Source: CAZCJU01 sp964562175 | Lineage (GTDB): Bacteria; Bacillota; Clostridia; Oscillospirales; CAG-272 | Assembly (NCBI GenBank): GCA_964562175.1 | Contig: CAZLRV010000018.1 | Span: forward strand, 1-33,858 | DNA length: 33,858 bases | Reading direction: 5' to 3' | Part shown: in pieces, positions 31,270 through 33,858 of the stretch | How positions within the stretch are numbered: the first letter of the stretch is position 1 | How the letters are laid out: every line of letters starts with the position of its first letter | Notes under the pieces: generated by a model | Told to the model about the DNA's origin: nothing | Database searches by the model: none | What the model saw: the letters and a program-made list of their open reading frames with translations, nothing else | Program-made: the position numbers and the translations under genes

Positions 31270-32307
31270 TTATGATAGGCTGTCGTATGCTTCTTCAAAC
31301 AGCTCCTTCGCATCCGAAAAACGCCTTGTGTTTGATTTACTGTTGAAGATGCAGGCGATAAGGCGATGCCCGTCCTTGTCGGCACTTGCCACCAGGCAGT
31401 AGCCCGCTTCCTCCGTCGTTCCCGTTTTCAAGCCGTCGGCATATCTGTAATATGACGGACTGCTTGGGTCTATAAGGCTGTTTGTGTTGCTCCAGGTCAT
31501 TTTGTGACCGCTGGCATACGTTACATCATCGGTCACCGTGTTGGCGTACTTGTGTATTATCTCGTTTTCACTCGCCAGCTTGCCTATCATCAGCATATCG
31601 GCAAGAGTCGTGTAATGGTCGTCGTTGTGGTAGCCGTCGGGGCAGGTGAACTGCGTGCCGGTCAAGCCGATAGACTTTGCGTATTTATTAAGCTCGACCA
31701 TGAACTTTGTCACAGCCTCCCTTGCGCTTACACCCTCCTCGCCGGCAAGGCGCTTGCCGACACCTGCGGCAACAACATATGCGGCATCGTTTCCGGAGGG
31801 CAGGAGCATACCTTCGATGAGCATTTCAAGCGTCAAGGCGTGGTTTGATTTTATGTAAGCTATCGACGAGTCGGAGGCAACAAGCTCAAGCTCGTCCCCC
31901 GGAGTGAAAACAACGGACGGCTCGCACACGCTTAGAGCAAAAAGAGCGGTGAGAAGCTTTGTCGTGCTTGCGGGATATATCTTTTCCCCCCAACCCTTTG
32001 CGTATAATACTTCGCCGCTTTCAACGTCAAGCACCGCACCGAACTCGGCACTTATTTCAAGCTTTATCGGGTCGGTGGCAAATTTGAATACCTCCGCATT
32101 ATCACAGCTGTCCGTGACGGGAGCGGAATCTTCTGTAGGTGACTGCGTATCGTCAAGTGCCGATAAAACATCGACGACTATCGGGGGAATGTAATGCGTG
32201 TCCTCCTCCGTCACCGTTCCCTCGTTGAGCGAGCAGGAGGCAAGCACGAGATTGAGAGCAAGAATAAACGAAGCGGTCTTTTTTATTATCGTTTTTTCAT
32301 TTTTCAT
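31270..32307 (-). CDS. D-alanyl-D-alanine carboxypeptidase lipoprotein (peptidase S11)
   Basis: This 345-residue penicillin-binding protein trims the terminal D-Ala from peptidoglycan stems. Active-site motifs are S114-T-T-K117, S171-G-N173 and K294-T-G296. The N-terminus (basic residues, hydrophobic helix, VLASC with Cys25) is a lipoprotein signal, so it should be lipid-anchored outside the membrane. A ~55-residue low-complexity acidic linker follows. It ends soon after the KTG domain and lacks the C-terminal beta domain and amphipathic anchor of PBP5/DacA, which fits the lipid anchor. It is the first gene of the minus-strand operon, 26 bases before yhaO. Because spoVA genes are divergent from it, a DacF-like sporulation role is possible, but its promoter looks like sigma-A. 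Confidence 0.9.
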   Translation of the reverse strand: MKNEKTIIKKTASFILALNLVLASCSLNEGTVTEEDTHYIPPIVVDVLSALDDTQSPTEDSAPVTDSCDNAEVFKFATDPIKLEISAEFGAVLDVESGEVLYAKGWGEKIYPASTTKLLTALFALSVCEPSVVFTPGDELELVASDSSIAYIKSNHALTLEMLIEGMLLPSGNDAAYVVAAGVGKRLAGEEGVSAREAVTKFMVELNKYAKSIGLTGTQFTCPDGYHNDDHYTTLADMLMIGKLASENEIIHKYANTVTDDVTYASGHKMTWSNTNSLIDPSSPSYYRYADGLKTGTTEEAGYCLVASADKDGHRLIACIFNSKSNTRRFSDAKELFEEAYDSLS

Positions 32308-32337
32308 CTTTTATACCGCCGTGTAATTTATTCTTAT

Positions 32338-32366
32338 ATTATACTATATACCTCGTGTAAAGTAAA
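32338..32366 (-). promoter_or_regulatory. Promoter of the carboxypeptidase-yhaON-rsmG-ribF operon
   Basis: On the minus strand TTTACT (complement of 32361-32366), a 17-base spacer and TATAAT (complement of 32338-32343). It lies 31 bases upstream of the start codon. The -35 is only a partial match to TTGACA. The inverted repeat at 32353-32371 covers it. Confidence 0.65.
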
Positions 32367-32371
32367 CACGA
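32353..32371. repeat. Inverted repeat over the carboxypeptidase -35 element
   Basis: TCGTGT (32353-32358) and ACACGA (32366-32371) are perfect arms with a 7-base spacer, overlapping the -35 element of the minus-strand promoter. The form suggests a repressor site. The protein is unknown. Confidence 0.4.
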
Positions 32372-32407
32372 AAAATGCCATTATTAAAAATAAATTTACA
32401 TATTGAG

Positions 32408-32436
32408 GAATGCAACGGGAAAATCGGCGTATAATA
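32408..32436 (+). promoter_or_regulatory. Sigma-G-like (forespore) promoter of spoVAD
   Basis: GAATG (32408-32412), a 17-base spacer and TATAATA (32430-32436). The sigma-G consensus is roughly GHATR with CATNNTA at this spacing, so the -35 fits and the -10 differs only in its first base. In Bacillus the spoVA genes are under sigma-G, which supports the reading. A sigma-A-like reading of TATAAT has no -35. Confidence 0.55.
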
Positions 32437-32474
32437 ATGAAAGAACACGAGAAAAGAAAGCCGAAAAAGAAAAA

Positions 32475-33473
32475 ATGGATATGATCAACTTAAAAAAACA
32501 GCCTGCCGTGGCAGGTGCGGCGGCAATAGTCGGAAAAAAAGAACACACCGGGCCGCTGGGTATGTATTTTCAAGGCCATGACGACGATGATATGTTCTCC
32601 CAAAAAACATTTGAAAAAGCGGAGGGGGAAATGGTAAGACGAAGTATGTATACGGCAATGAAGTCGTGTGGAGTGAAAAGCGAGCAGATAGGCGCACTGT
32701 TCGGCGGCGATCTGATGAATCAATGCACCGCATCGGCATACGGTCTGTCGGAGCTTGATATACCGTATTTCGGAATATACGGGGCTTGCTCAAGCCTTGC
32801 CGAGGGACTTATACTTGCATCGCTCTGTATGCAAACACCGAGCCTTGCAAAAACGGCAGTCTGCGTGTCCTCGCATAATTGCACGGCGGAAAGGCAGTTT
32901 CGCTCACCGCTTGAGTACGGAGGTCAGAGAAGTCCGAGCAGTCAGTGGACGGCGACCGCCGCAGGCAGTGTCATATTGAGCGACGGGGAGGGCGATGCGT
33001 ACATTACACAGGTGTTGCCCGGACGTTGTATAGGCTCGGGCATAACCGATATGAGCAATATGGGAGCGGCAATGGCTCGTGCCGCATACGATACGTTGAG
33101 CAGATTTTTCAAGGAAAGCAAGCTCGGAAAAGAGGATTTTGACTTGATATTGACGGGAGATCTCGGAGGAGTCGGTCATAGAATAGTTTACGATTTTTTG
33201 TGTGCGGACGGAATAGACCTCGGCGAAAAATACAACGATTGCGGGCTCTTGCTCTACGATACGAAAAACGATGACGTGCATTCCGGCGGCAGTGGCTGCG
33301 GCTGCTCGGCGGCGGTGTTCTGCGGATATATAATGAGTAAATTCAAAGAAAAAATGCTGAATAATGTTCTGCTCGTTTGCACGGGAGCCTTGATGAGTCC
33401 GCTGACGGTAAATCAAGGCGAGGAAATAATGGGAATAGCTCATTTGGTGAGATTAAGCTCGGGGAGGACGTAA
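32475..33473 (+). CDS. spoVAD: Stage V sporulation protein AD
   Basis: This 332-residue protein is thiolase-like in fold and part of the spore inner-membrane channel that takes up dipicolinic acid during sporulation and releases it in germination. Family features are the opening AGAAAIVGKKEHTGPLG, the FGGDLMNQCTASAYGL region (~77-92), the conserved YGACSSLAEGL (~101-111, Cys in the thiolase position), VSSHNCTAERQFRSPLEYGGQR and GCGCSAAVF near the C-terminus. The ATG at 32475 was chosen from the family's usual N-terminus. Another two codons later is as good, and neither has a strong Shine-Dalgarno. spoVAE follows after one base. No spoVAC lies upstream here, since the neighbour is divergent. 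Confidence 0.95.
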   Translation: MDMINLKKQPAVAGAAAIVGKKEHTGPLGMYFQGHDDDDMFSQKTFEKAEGEMVRRSMYTAMKSCGVKSEQIGALFGGDLMNQCTASAYGLSELDIPYFGIYGACSSLAEGLILASLCMQTPSLAKTAVCVSSHNCTAERQFRSPLEYGGQRSPSSQWTATAAGSVILSDGEGDAYITQVLPGRCIGSGITDMSNMGAAMARAAYDTLSRFFKESKLGKEDFDLILTGDLGGVGHRIVYDFLCADGIDLGEKYNDCGLLLYDTKNDDVHSGGSGCGCSAAVFCGYIMSKFKEKMLNNVLLVCTGALMSPLTVNQGEEIMGIAHLVRLSSGRT

Positions 33474-33474
33474 A

Positions 33475-33840
33475 ATGACAGTGCTTGCGGAATTTTTAAG
33501 AGTGTTTTTGACAGGCGGCCTGCTGTGCGTGACAGCTCAGGTGCTGATAGATAAAACAAAGCTCACACCGGCAAGAATTTTGACAGCTTACGTCGTCGCA
33601 GGCGTTTTTCTCAGCGGAGTCGGCGTGTACGAAAAAATAGAAAGCTTCGCCTCAATGGGCGCAAGAGTGCCGCTCACCGGCTTCGGCTACGCCCTCGCCG
33701 AGGGTGTGAAAAAAGCTGTCGACGAAAAAGGCGCAATAGGCATACTCAGCGGCGGCATCAGTGCGACAAGCATAGGAATATGCACAGCCATCTGCTCCGC
33801 ACTTCTTGTCACCCTCGTGTGCAAAAGCCACCCCAAATAA
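33475..33840 (+). CDS. spoVAE: Stage V sporulation protein AE (SpoVAEB type)
   Basis: This 121-residue membrane protein has about four helices (FLTGGLLCVTAQVLID, ILTAYVVAGVFLSGVGVY, GAIGILSGGISATSIGI, AICSALLVTLVC) and the family pattern PLTGFGYALAEGVKKAVDEKG in the middle. It is a spore inner-membrane component of the SpoVA channel. GGGGAGG lies 7 bases before the ATG, one base after the spoVAD stop. The stop is 18 bases from the window end, so further spoVA genes could follow. Confidence 0.92.
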   Translation: MTVLAEFLRVFLTGGLLCVTAQVLIDKTKLTPARILTAYVVAGVFLSGVGVYEKIESFASMGARVPLTGFGYALAEGVKKAVDEKGAIGILSGGISATSIGICTAICSALLVTLVCKSHPK

Positions 33841-33858
33841 TACGCCGCCTCACCACCC

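Overview
The window looks like a chromosome segment of an endospore-forming member of the Clostridia. It carries spoVAD and spoVAE, a T-box-controlled thrS, a yhaO/yhaN-like pair, a citramalate/isopropylmalate-type enzyme resembling clostridial Re-citrate synthase, and strong AAAGGAG-type ribosome binding sites. No rRNA, tRNA, insertion sequence or CRISPR array was seen. Gene density is high, and I see no obvious shift in sequence style between the phage-derived and housekeeping parts.

Layout. (A) 307-2335: a strong promoter with three LexA-like boxes drives one phage host-recognition (tail fibre/spike-like) gene. (B) 2321-6042, minus strand: a tightly coupled amino-acid operon made of a two-part ThrE-like threonine/serine exporter, a PHP phosphatase, an Lrp/AsnC regulator and a class I aminotransferase. 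(C) 6090-16656, plus strand: a compact podovirus-like particle cassette. It runs from a zinc-ribbon mini-protein through small and large terminase, portal, scaffold-like protein, P22-type coat, adaptor and nozzle-like protein to an XhlA-like protein, holin, amidase-LysM endolysin, a glycine-rich fibre-like protein and a coiled-coil protein. It is preceded by a promoter almost identical in its core to that of A and by another cluster of LexA-like boxes. (D) 16661-19388: a LysR regulator divergent from an acyl-CoA synthetase. (E) 19433-20941: a Re-citrate synthase-like gene. (F) 20979-26229: a T-box operon with a small membrane-anchored protein, thrS, a PHP protein, a membrane-anchored polysaccharide deacetylase and a P-loop NTPase. 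(G) 26219-32307, minus strand: ribF, rsmG, yhaN-like, yhaO-like and a lipoprotein D,D-carboxypeptidase, transcribed from a promoter near 32350. (H) 32408-33840: spoVAD and spoVAE behind a sigma-G-like promoter.

The most interesting point is that A and C together look like one regulon. They hold a nearly complete set of genes for a short-tailed, DNA-packaging, lysis-released particle. I can find no integrase, excisionase, phage repressor, replication gene or attachment site, and both pieces are packed to within a few bases of housekeeping genes. Two promoters sharing a 17-base core, each with several GAAC-N4-GTTY (SOS/LexA-type) boxes, would fire them together on DNA damage. A domesticated, SOS-induced gene-transfer-agent-like system of podovirus type is my preferred inference. 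A decayed prophage, or a phage satellite with further genes outside the window, remains possible.
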